Assembly (NCBI RefSeq): GCF_014197795.1
Contig: NZ_JACIGI010000016.1
Coordinates: forward strand, 1-64,000
From: Roseospira goensis
Lineage (GTDB): Bacteria; Pseudomonadota; Alphaproteobacteria; Rhodospirillales; Rhodospirillaceae
Direction: 5' to 3'
DNA length: 64,000 nucleotides
Positions 41,699 to 49,175 of the stretch are shown piece by piece. A program made the position numbers and the translations under genes. The notes beneath the pieces were generated by a model. It did no database searches and was not told where the DNA came from. It saw only the letters and a program-made list of their open reading frames with translations. The number at the start of each line of letters is the position of its first letter. Position 1 is the stretch's first letter.

Positions 41699-41869
41699 AT
41701 GGGTCGTGATGCAAGGTTGGATGCGCTGCATAGCCGGCATACCGAACTGGAGGCACTTCTGGAGAACGAGACCACCCGTCCGATGCCGGATTCCAGTCTG
41801 ATCGCGACGCTGAAACGCCAGAAACTGGCCATCAAGGACGAAATGGCTCGCATGGGGCGCGCCAACTGA
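41699..41869 (+). CDS. second DUF465 (YdcH-like) small protein, 56 aa
   Basis: This helical hairpin protein has HSRHTELEALLENE and a closing LIATLKRQKLAIKDEMARM, matching DUF465. ATG 41699 follows GAGGAGG at 41684-41690; a second, out-of-frame ATG lies at 41694. It is divergent from ubiX. The family role is unknown. Confidence 0.88.
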   Translation: MGRDARLDALHSRHTELEALLENETTRPMPDSSLIATLKRQKLAIKDEMARMGRAN

Positions 41870-42009
41870 CGCACCCCCGCTTTGCGGTGTGATCGAATCG
41901 ACGCCGCGACCGGCCACCGGCTTCCGGCTCCGATACGCCGTTGGCCCGTGACCGGACCAGCGAGGGACCGATCCGCCGCCCCCGAAACCGAACGATAGGA
42001 CCGCAGATC

Positions 42010-42054
42010 GAAGGAAAGCCTTTCGAAGCACAGCCTTTCGAAGGACAGCCTTCT
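42010..42054. repeat. 15-bp tandem repeat, three copies
   Basis: Units GAAGGAAAGCCTTTC, GAAGCACAGCCTTTC and GAAGGACAGCCTTCT follow one another. The first is itself nearly palindromic (GAAGG...CCTTTC). It is intergenic, upstream of prpE. Confidence 0.9.
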
Positions 42055-42168
42055 TCCCGGGACGACGCAGCGCAAACGGCCCGGGCGTGAACCGGTTCGA
42101 CAAGACGGGTTCGACACACAGTTTCAACAACAGGATGGACGGGGCGGCCGCAGGGTCGCCCCGTTTTG

Positions 42169-42252
42169 CATGCCCGGATCCATGCCCGGATCCATGCCAG
42201 GATCCATGCCAGGATCCATGTCTGAATCCACGCCTGGATCCAGACCGGGTCC
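42169..42252. repeat. 12-bp tandem repeat, six to seven copies
   Basis: The unit CATGCCCGGATC is repeated with small changes (two exact, two CATGCCAGGATC, then diverging copies). Copies become less alike toward prpE. Confidence 0.95.
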
Positions 42253-42510
42253 ATCGCGGGTCCGCGCCGGGCGGTGTCCACGCCGCCGACCCCCGGCGAG
42301 CCCCGGCGACAGCACGGGGGCGGCCGGTCCGCTGTTCGTGCGCTTCTGTCCGGATTGCACCGCTTCGCGCATTCTTTGTTGCTTTTGCAGGCCTGGTGAG
42401 CAATTTTTCTTGCCCTTCGACCCGATCGGGTCATCGGGACCGTCTCTGCCGGCCTGCGCGCCGGGGTGGCGCCATCCTTCCCATCCGGCAAACCCAGCGG
42501 AGCGTGCGAC

Positions 42511-44406
42511 ATGGCCAACGCCTACGACGAAGCCCACAGTCTGTCCCTGCGTGATCCGGCCGCCTTCTGGGGCAAGGCGGCGGAGGACATTCATTGGGTC
42601 AAGCGATGGGACAAGGTGCTGGACGATTCCAACCCGCCCTTCTATCGCTGGTTTGCCGGGGGCGAGCTGAACACCTGCTACAACTGTGTCGACCGGCATG
42701 TCGAAGCGGGCCACGGCGAGCGCACCGCGATCATCTACGACAGCCCGATCACCGGCACCAAGCGGCAGATCAGCTACGCCGAACTCAAACAGAAGGTGGC
42801 CTCCTTCGCCGGGGTGCTGGCGGACCAGGGTGTGACCAAGGGCGACCGCGTCATCGTCTATATGCCGATGGTGCCCGAGGCGCTGGTCGCCATGCTGGCC
42901 TGTGCCCGCCTGGGCGCGGTGCACTCGGTGGTGTTTGGCGGCTTCGCGGCCCACGAACTGGCCACCCGCATCAACGACGCGCAGCCGCGGGTGATCGTCG
43001 CGGCGTCCTGCGGCCTGGAGCCGGGCCGGGTCATCGCCTACAAACCGCTGCTCGATCAGGCCATTCAGATGGCCAGCCACAAGCCCGAAAAGTGCGTCAT
43101 CCTGCAACGCGAGCAGAAGACCGCCGAGTTGATCCCGGGTCGTGATGTGGACTGGGCCGAGGCCGTCTCCAATGCCCGCCCGCACGACTGTGTTCCGGTG
43201 CTGGCGACCGATCCGCTCTACATTCTCTACACCTCCGGCACGACCGGTCAGCCCAAGGGTGTGGTGCGCGACAACGGCGGCCATGCGGTGGCGCTCAAGT
43301 GGACGATGAAGGGGATCTACAACGTTGAGCCCGGCGAGCCCTACTGGGCCGCCTCCGATGTGGGCTGGGTCGTCGGCCACTCCTACATCTGCTACGCCCC
43401 GCTGCTGCATGGTTGTGCCACGGTGGTGTTCGAGGGCAAGCCGGTGGGCACGCCCGACGCCGGCACCTTCTGGCGCATCATCAACGAGTACCGGATTCCG
43501 GTCCTGTTCACCGCGCCGACGGCCTTCCGGGCCATCAAAAAGGAGGACCCGAACGGCGAGTTCCTCCACAAGTACGACCTCAGCCACTTCCGCACCCTGT
43601 TCCTGGCCGGCGAACGCGCCGACCCGAACACCATCACCTGGGCGCAGAGCCACCTTCAGGTGCCGGTGATCGACCACTGGTGGCAGACGGAGACGGGCTG
43701 GGCCATCGCCGCCAACTGCATCGGCCTGCATGAATTCCCGGTCAAGCTGGGCTCGCCGACCAAGGCCGCGCCGGGCTGGGACGTGCAGACCCTGGGCGAG
43801 GACAAGCAGCCGGTGCCGCCCGGCCAGATCGGCGCCCTGGTGTGCAAGCTGCCGCTGCCGCCGGGCACCCTGCCCACGCTGTGGAACGCCGACGACCGCT
43901 TCCGTCAGGCGTATCTCGACGAGTATCCCGGCTACTACAAGACCGGGGACGCCGGCTTCGTGGACGAGGAAGGCTACGTCTACGTGATGACCCGGACCGA
44001 CGACATCATCAACGTCGCCGGTCACCGCCTGTCGACCGGTGCCATGGAAGAGGTGCTCTCCAACCATCCCGACGTCGCCGAGTGCGCGGTCATCGGCGTG
44101 CACGACGACATGAAGGGTCAGATGCCGCTGGGCTTTTTGGTGCTGAAGGCCGGCGTCGGGCGCTCGCACGAGGAGATCGTCGCCGAGGCGGTGAAGATGG
44201 TGCGCGACATCATCGGCCCGGTGGCGGCGTTCAAGAAGGCGCTGGTGGTGCCGCGGCTGCCGAAGACGCGGTCCGGCAAGATCCTGCGCGGAACGATGCA
44301 GAAGATCGCCGACCACGAGGAATTCAAGATGCCGGCGACCATCGACGACCCCGACATTCTGCCGGAGATCGAAGAGGCCCTGCACGAGATCGGCCTGGCG
44401 CGGTAG
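42511..44406 (+). CDS. prpE: propionate-CoA ligase (propionyl-CoA synthetase)
   Basis: This AMP-forming ligase activates propionate (and possibly acetate) to the CoA ester. It has the adenylation motif YILYTSGTTGQPKGVVRDNGGHAVAL, where VRDNGGHA is typical of PrpE rather than acetyl-CoA synthetase, the WWQTETGW motif, YYKTGDAGFVDEEGY, and the C-terminal acetylatable Lys in PKTRSGKILRG. It has 631 residues from ATG 42511. No methylcitrate-cycle genes are adjacent. Confidence 0.94.
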   Translation: MANAYDEAHSLSLRDPAAFWGKAAEDIHWVKRWDKVLDDSNPPFYRWFAGGELNTCYNCVDRHVEAGHGERTAIIYDSPITGTKRQISYAELKQKVASFAGVLADQGVTKGDRVIVYMPMVPEALVAMLACARLGAVHSVVFGGFAAHELATRINDAQPRVIVAASCGLEPGRVIAYKPLLDQAIQMASHKPEKCVILQREQKTAELIPGRDVDWAEAVSNARPHDCVPVLATDPLYILYTSGTTGQPKGVVRDNGGHAVALKWTMKGIYNVEPGEPYWAASDVGWVVGHSYICYAPLLHGCATVVFEGKPVGTPDAGTFWRIINEYRIPVLFTAPTAFRAIKKEDPNGEFLHKYDLSHFRTLFLAGERADPNTITWAQSHLQVPVIDHWWQTETGWAIAANCIGLHEFPVKLGSPTKAAPGWDVQTLGEDKQPVPPGQIGALVCKLPLPPGTLPTLWNADDRFRQAYLDEYPGYYKTGDAGFVDEEGYVYVMTRTDDIINVAGHRLSTGAMEEVLSNHPDVAECAVIGVHDDMKGQMPLGFLVLKAGVGRSHEEIVAEAVKMVRDIIGPVAAFKKALVVPRLPKTRSGKILRGTMQKIADHEEFKMPATIDDPDILPEIEEALHEIGLAR

Positions 44407-44471
44407 AACGGAGAGCGGCGGGCGCCTGTCCGCGTCCGCCGTCCCCGGTCCCGCGACAAGGAGCCCGTCCG

Positions 44472-45218
44472 ATGGAGTACAGGATCACCCACGGTCCCGC
44501 CTTCGCCCAGCTCGAAATGGACATGGTCCAGGGCGAGCAGGTGACGTGCGAATCCGGCGCCATGGTCTGCATGTCGGCCACCCTCTCGCTGGAGTCGAGC
44601 ATCGGCGGCGGCTCCGGCGGCGGCGGGGGGCTGCTGGGACGCGCCCTCGGCGGGCTGGCCCGCTCGGCCCTGGGCGGCGAGAGCTTCTTTGTCACCCGCA
44701 TCACCGCCGACGATGGCCCCGGCTACGTCGCCCTGGCGCCGGCCACGCCGGGCGACATCCGCGACGCCGAGGTGACCCCGGATGTACCGCTGATCCTTCA
44801 GGCCGGGTCGTTCCTGGCGTCCGCGCCCGGCGTCGAGATCGACCCGTCGTGGGGCGGTCTGCGCGGCTTCCTGGGCGGCGAGGGGCTGTTCATGCTGCGC
44901 GCGACCGGTTCGGGGACCGTGTTCCTGTCCAGCTTCGGTGCCATCACGCGGCGCGACCTGGCGCCCGGCGAACGCTTCATCGTCGACAGTGGCCACATGG
45001 TGGCGTACCGCGAGGGCATGGCGATGGAGACCCGCATGGTCGCCGGCGCCGGCGGCTTCTTCCAGCGCATGGTGACCAGCGCCACCAGCGGCGAGGGCCT
45101 GGTGATGGAGTTCACCGGCCCCGGCCCGGTGTGGATGCAGACCCGCAACCCGGAAGCGTTCTCGGGCTGGATCAAGACCTTGCTGCCCGACCTGCGCAAC
45201 CCGTCCAGCGGGCACTAG
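44472..45218 (+). CDS. TIGR00266/AIM24 family protein
   Basis: This 248-residue protein belongs to the beta-rich AIM24/TIGR00266 family, whose bacterial role is unknown. Family features are the N-terminal HGPAFAQLEMDMVQGEQV, CESGAMVCMSATLSL, a Gly-rich loop, GLFMLRATGSGTVFLSSFG and the C-terminal QTRNPEAFSGWI. ATG 44472 follows ACAAGGAG. It lies 65 bases after prpE and is convergent with purD. No signal peptide is seen. Confidence 0.9.
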   Translation: MEYRITHGPAFAQLEMDMVQGEQVTCESGAMVCMSATLSLESSIGGGSGGGGGLLGRALGGLARSALGGESFFVTRITADDGPGYVALAPATPGDIRDAEVTPDVPLILQAGSFLASAPGVEIDPSWGGLRGFLGGEGLFMLRATGSGTVFLSSFGAITRRDLAPGERFIVDSGHMVAYREGMAMETRMVAGAGGFFQRMVTSATSGEGLVMEFTGPGPVWMQTRNPEAFSGWIKTLLPDLRNPSSGH

Positions 45219-45246
45219 AGCCGAACGCCCCGGATCGCGGCGATAC

Positions 45247-45281
45247 CGGCCGACGACGGACGCGGGGTCGGTCGTCGGCCG
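45247..45281. terminator. bidirectional hairpin between convergent genes
   Basis: CGGCCGACGAC and GTCGTCGGCCG form an 11-bp perfect stem around a 13-base loop, lying exactly between the stops of the TIGR00266 gene and purD. No T-run is present. Confidence 0.55.
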
Positions 45282-45284
45282 CCG

Positions 45285-46580
45285 TCACGGTGCCGTCGCC
45301 TCGCGGGCGATCGCGCGCCAGCCGATATCGCGGCGGCAGAACCCCTCGGGCCAGTCCAGCGCGTCGACGGCGGCATGGGCGCGCGCCTGCGCCTGGCGCA
45401 CGCTGTCGCCCAGCGCCGTGATGCCGAGCACGCGTCCGCCCGTCGCCAGCACGGTTCCGTCCGGGCCGGCGCGGGTGCCGGCGTGCACCACCGTGACACC
45501 GGCGACGGCGGCGGCGGCGTCGAGCCCGCCGATCACCGTCCCCGTCTCATAGGCCCCGGGGTAGCCGCGCGCCGCCATCACCACGGTCAGCGCCACCTGA
45601 TCGCGCCAGCGCGGCGGCGCCACCTGGTCGAGGCGGCCGTGGGCGGCGGCGTCCAGCAACTCCAGCAGGTCGCTGTCCAGCCGCGCCAGCAGCGCCTGGC
45701 ATTCCGGATCGCCGAAGCGGACGTTGAACTCCAGCACCTTCGGACCGGTCCCGTCGATCATCAGCCCGGCGAACAGCACCCCCTTGAACGGGGTGCCTTG
45801 CGCCGCCATCGCGTCCACGGTGGGCTGGACGATCTCCGCCATGATGCGCGCCGCCATGGCCGTGTCCACGACCGGCGCGGGCGCATAGGCGCCCATGCCC
45901 CCGGTGTTGGGGCCGGTGTCGCCCTCGCCGACGCGCTTGTGGTCCTGGGCGGCGCCGAGCGGAATCGCCGTGGCGCCGTCGCACAGGGCGAAGAAGCTGG
46001 CCTCCTCGCCCTGCACCCAGTCCTCGACCACGATCGTGTCGCCGGCGGCGCCGAAGGTGCGGTCGGTCATCAGGCTGTCGATGGCGGCCAGCGCCTCGCC
46101 CTCGGTCTCGCACAGCAGCACGCCCTTGCCGGCGGCCAGTCCGTCGGCCTTGACGACACAGGGGGCGCCCCGGTCCTTGATGTGGGCCTTGGCGGCGGCG
46201 GCGTCGGTGAACGGGGCGAAGCGGGCGGTGGGCACCCCGGCCTCGGCCAGGACCGCCTTCATGAACGCCTTCGAGCCCTCCAGGCGGGCGGCGGCGGCGG
46301 TCGGGCCGACGGCGGCGATGCCGGCCGCCGCCAGCCGATCGACCAGGCCGGCGACCAGCGGCGCCTCGGGGCCCACCACCACCAGGTCGATGGCCCGGGC
46401 GCGGCAGGCGTCCAGGAGGGCGTCCAGATCCGTCGCCTTCACCTGGGGCAGGCAGGTTGCCACCGCGGCGATGCCGGCGTTGCCGGGGGCGCACCACAGC
46501 CCGTCGCAGCGCGGCGAGCGCGCGATGGCCTCGCACAGGGCATGCTCGCGGCCCCCGCCGCCGACCACCAGGACCTTCAT
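45285..46580 (-). CDS. purD: phosphoribosylamine-glycine ligase
   Basis: PurD joins phosphoribosylamine and glycine to GAR in purine synthesis. It shows the N-terminal VLVVGGGGREHALCEAI, the ATP-grasp signatures PCVVKADGLAAGKGVLL and EEASFFALCDG, HKRVGEGDTGPNTGGMGAYAP and the metal-binding FNVRFGDPECQ. It has 431 residues from ATG 46580 after AAAGGAG. It is divergent from xseA with only 65 bases between the starts, so their promoters overlap. Confidence 0.97.
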   Translation of the reverse strand: MKVLVVGGGGREHALCEAIARSPRCDGLWCAPGNAGIAAVATCLPQVKATDLDALLDACRARAIDLVVVGPEAPLVAGLVDRLAAAGIAAVGPTAAAARLEGSKAFMKAVLAEAGVPTARFAPFTDAAAAKAHIKDRGAPCVVKADGLAAGKGVLLCETEGEALAAIDSLMTDRTFGAAGDTIVVEDWVQGEEASFFALCDGATAIPLGAAQDHKRVGEGDTGPNTGGMGAYAPAPVVDTAMAARIMAEIVQPTVDAMAAQGTPFKGVLFAGLMIDGTGPKVLEFNVRFGDPECQALLARLDSDLLELLDAAAHGRLDQVAPPRWRDQVALTVVMAARGYPGAYETGTVIGGLDAAAAVAGVTVVHAGTRAGPDGTVLATGGRVLGITALGDSVRQAQARAHAAVDALDWPEGFCRRDIGWRAIAREATAP

Positions 46581-46645
46581 GCGCGTCTCTCCTTTCCGGC
46601 CTGTCCTCTTTGCTCGCGGCCGGCTGTGTAGCATACCATCGCGCC

Positions 46646-48280
46646 ATGACCCCAGCCGACACATCGCTTCCCGGCGTGGCCCCGTCGTCCGCCCCCCGCC
46701 ACAACCTGCCCGAGGTTTCGGTCTCGGAGCTGTCCCAGGCGCTCAAGCGCACGGTCGAGGATGCCTTCGGCCGGGTGCGGGTGCGCGGTGAGATCAGTCA
46801 GCCGAAGGTCGCCGGGTCGGGCCACTGTTACCTGCGCCTGAAGGACGACGCGGCGGTGCTCGATGGCGTGATCTGGCGCGGCACCATGGCCAAGCTGTCG
46901 CTGCGGCCCGAGGAGGGGCTGGAGGTCATCGCCACCGGGCGCCTGACCACCTATCCCGGCCGCTCCAGCTACCAGATCATCGTCGAGTCGCTGGAACTGG
47001 CGGGCGAGGGCGCGCTGCTCAAGCTGCTGGAGGAGCGCAAGCGCCGGCTCGCCGCCGAGGGCCTGTTCGGCGCCGAGCGCAAACGCGCGCTGCCCTTTCT
47101 GCCCCGCGTGGTGGGGGTGGTCACCTCGCCCACCGGGGCGGTGATCCGCGACATCCTGCACCGCCTGAACGACCGCTTCCCGTGCCACGTGCTGGTCTGG
47201 CCGGTGCGGGTGCAGGGCGAGGGGGCGGCCGACGAGATCGCGGCGGCCATCGCCGGCTTCAACGCGCTGGACCCGGGCGGCGCCGTGCCGCGGCCGGACG
47301 TACTGATCGTGGCGCGCGGCGGCGGCAGCCTGGACGACCTGATGGCCTTCAACGAAGAGGTGGTGGTGCGCGCCGCCGCCGCCTCGGTGGTCCCGCTGGT
47401 CTCGGCGGTGGGGCATGAGACCGACACCACGCTGATCGACTTCGCCGCCGACCTGCGCGCCCCGACACCCACCGGCGCGGCCGAGATGGTGGTGCCGGTG
47501 CGCCTGGACCTGCTGACGCGGGTCGGCGACGACGGCCGCCGCCTGCTGGGCGCCATGGCGCGCCTGCTGGAGGACCGGGCGGCGTACCTGACCGGGCTGG
47601 CGCGCGGGCTGCCGGATCTGGCGCGGCGGGTGGAGGAGTTGACCCAGCGCCTCGACGATCGCGCCCAACGTCTGGCGCTGGCGTGGCCGACCCTGCTGGA
47701 GCGGCAGCGGGCGGCGGTGGACCGGCTGGCGGCGCGGCTGCGCAGCCCGCGCGAACTGGTGGCGATGCGGGCCGGCGAGTTGGGGCACCTGGGCCGGGCG
47801 CTGGACGGCGCGGCGCGGCGGGCGGTGGACGACCGGGCGCGGGCGCTGGACCATCTGGCGGCGCGGCTGCGCCCCGCGCCGCTGCGCCAGGAGGCCGAGC
47901 GGCGGGCGGCCGACCTGGCGCGGCTGTCCGGGGCGCTCGATGCGGCGGGCGCGCGCCGGCTGAACGACGCCGGGGCGCGCCTGGACGGCGCCGCCAAGCT
48001 GCTGGAGAGCTATTCGTTCCACAAGGTGCTGGCGCGCGGCTTCGTGCTGGTGCGCGACCGGGCCGAGACCCCGGTGACCACGGCGGCGGCCACGGCGGCG
48101 GGACAGGCGGTGACGCTGCAGTTCGCCGACGGCCGGGTGGCGGCTACCGTCGCCGGTGCCGCCAGCGACCCGCCGCCGCCCCGGTCCGCGCCGGCGCCGC
48201 GCCGGCCGGCCCGCAAACCGGGCAAGTCGGGCAAGCCGGGCGGCGACCGGCGCCAGGGCGACCTGCTGGACGGGTTGTGA
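46646..48280 (+). CDS. xseA: exodeoxyribonuclease VII large subunit
   Basis: XseA is the catalytic subunit of the single-strand exonuclease ExoVII. The N-terminal OB-fold (residues ~20-120: VRGEISQPKVAGSGHCYLRLKD), the catalytic region with VTSPTGAVIRDILHRL, ARGGGSLDDLMAFNEE and SAVGHETDTTLIDFAADLRAPTPTGAAE, and a long coiled-coil region (~290-450) are visible. The C-terminus is Pro/Arg/Lys-rich, giving 544 residues, a little longer than E. coli XseA. The small subunit xseB is not in the window. Confidence 0.96.
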   Translation: MTPADTSLPGVAPSSAPRHNLPEVSVSELSQALKRTVEDAFGRVRVRGEISQPKVAGSGHCYLRLKDDAAVLDGVIWRGTMAKLSLRPEEGLEVIATGRLTTYPGRSSYQIIVESLELAGEGALLKLLEERKRRLAAEGLFGAERKRALPFLPRVVGVVTSPTGAVIRDILHRLNDRFPCHVLVWPVRVQGEGAADEIAAAIAGFNALDPGGAVPRPDVLIVARGGGSLDDLMAFNEEVVVRAAAASVVPLVSAVGHETDTTLIDFAADLRAPTPTGAAEMVVPVRLDLLTRVGDDGRRLLGAMARLLEDRAAYLTGLARGLPDLARRVEELTQRLDDRAQRLALAWPTLLERQRAAVDRLAARLRSPRELVAMRAGELGHLGRALDGAARRAVDDRARALDHLAARLRPAPLRQEAERRAADLARLSGALDAAGARRLNDAGARLDGAAKLLESYSFHKVLARGFVLVRDRAETPVTTAAATAAGQAVTLQFADGRVAATVAGAASDPPPPRSAPAPRRPARKPGKSGKPGGDRRQGDLLDGL

Positions 48281-48444
48281 TCCTGCACCGGTGAGGGGCC
48301 GTCCCGCCGGCTTGAGCACACCGTGCGCCGTCTGCCGCGACGGGATCGTGGCGTCCACGAGGGTATGGCGCTTCGTGATGGGACTGTCCCTGACAGAGGA
48401 TGGACGCCGGTCCCCGCGACACCCAGGCTTTCGGCGGGCCGCCC

Positions 48445-48486
48445 GACTCCATGATGCCGACTCCATGATGCCGACCCCACGATGCC
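48445..48486. repeat. 14-bp tandem repeat, three copies
   Basis: GACTCCATGATGCC occurs twice exactly and a third time as GACCCCACGATGCC. It lies 40 bases upstream of the YbaK-like gene. Confidence 0.93.
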
Positions 48487-48526
48487 GAGGCCGGCGGCGC
48501 ATGACCTCTCGCAGAGGAGACCTCCC

Positions 48527-49000
48527 ATGACCCCGACCGATCCGCCCCCCCGCCTGGCCGACGCGCTGACCGCCCATGGCCTGCCGGCGCGCGTTTACGC
48601 CTTCCCGGCCTCCACCCGCACCGCCGCCGACGCCGCCGCGGCCATCGGCTGCGCCGTCGCCGCCATCGGCAAGTCGCTGGTGTTCATGGCGGCCGACAGC
48701 GGCACCCCCGTCCTGGTCATCGCCAGCGGCGCCAACCGGGTCGACGAGGCCCGCATCGCCGCCCATGTCGGGGAGCCGATTCGCAAGGCCACGGCCGACG
48801 AGGTGCGCGCCGCCACCGGCTATGCCATCGGGGGCGTGCCGCCGTTCGGCCATGCCTCCGCGCTGCGCGCGATCCTGGATGCCGACCTGCTGGCGTTCGA
48901 TCCGGTCTGGGTGGCCGCCGGTACGCCGCGCACCGTGTTTCCGATCGCGCCCGCCACGCTGCAAGAGGCCAGCGCGGCCGAGACCTTGCCGGTGGCCTGA
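48527..49000 (+). CDS. YbaK/EbsC-type aminoacyl-tRNA deacylase
   Basis: The 157-residue protein has the YbaK/ProX editing fold, which removes wrongly attached amino acids from tRNA. Features are AIGKSLVFMAADSGTPVLVIASGANRVD, the lysine-containing IRKATADEVRAATGYAIGGVPPFGH and the closing AGTPRTVFPI. It is closer to the stand-alone ProX/YeaK-like proteins than to the ProRS insertion domain. ATG 48527 follows AGAGGAG. Its exact substrate (Cys- or Ala-tRNA-Pro) is undetermined. Confidence 0.88.
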   Translation: MTPTDPPPRLADALTAHGLPARVYAFPASTRTAADAAAAIGCAVAAIGKSLVFMAADSGTPVLVIASGANRVDEARIAAHVGEPIRKATADEVRAATGYAIGGVPPFGHASALRAILDADLLAFDPVWVAAGTPRTVFPIAPATLQEASAAETLPVA

Positions 49001-49164
49001 CCCGCCCGGCGGTGCGGACGCGGGGCCGGGTGTGGCCCGCACGATACGGTTTCGCGCACCTGTTGCGTCTTTGCTGCACCCGCTTTTGCCGCACCGGGCG
49101 ATTCCGGGTACCATCGCGCCCGACGTCGATCTGCGGTAACCCGGATCGCGCGATCCGGGGTGGC

Positions 49165-49170
49165 GGGAGG
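49165..49170 (+). promoter_or_regulatory. ribosome binding site deciding the TTG start of the AsmA gene
   Basis: GGGAGG ends five bases before TTG 49176, which begins the typical Lys-Lys-Leu-Leu N-terminus. It overlaps the upstream GTG at 49170, which therefore cannot use it. Confidence 0.65.
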
Positions 49171-49175
49171 TGCCG

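Larger units (their letters stand above)
41870..42510. other. 641-bp gap upstream of prpE
   Basis: No gene is supported on either strand; long frames here translate tandem repeats or Arg-rich shadow sequence. It contains a 15-bp repeat (42010-42054) and a 12-bp repeat (42169-42252). The last ~150 bases before prpE include a lower-GC stretch near 42370-42420, where the prpE promoter is likely. Confidence 0.5.

Noticed and set aside
43842-44471. Extended start of the TIGR00266 protein inside prpE
   Set aside because: The extra 210 codons are a shadow of prpE; ATG 44472 has a ribosome site and starts the family fold.
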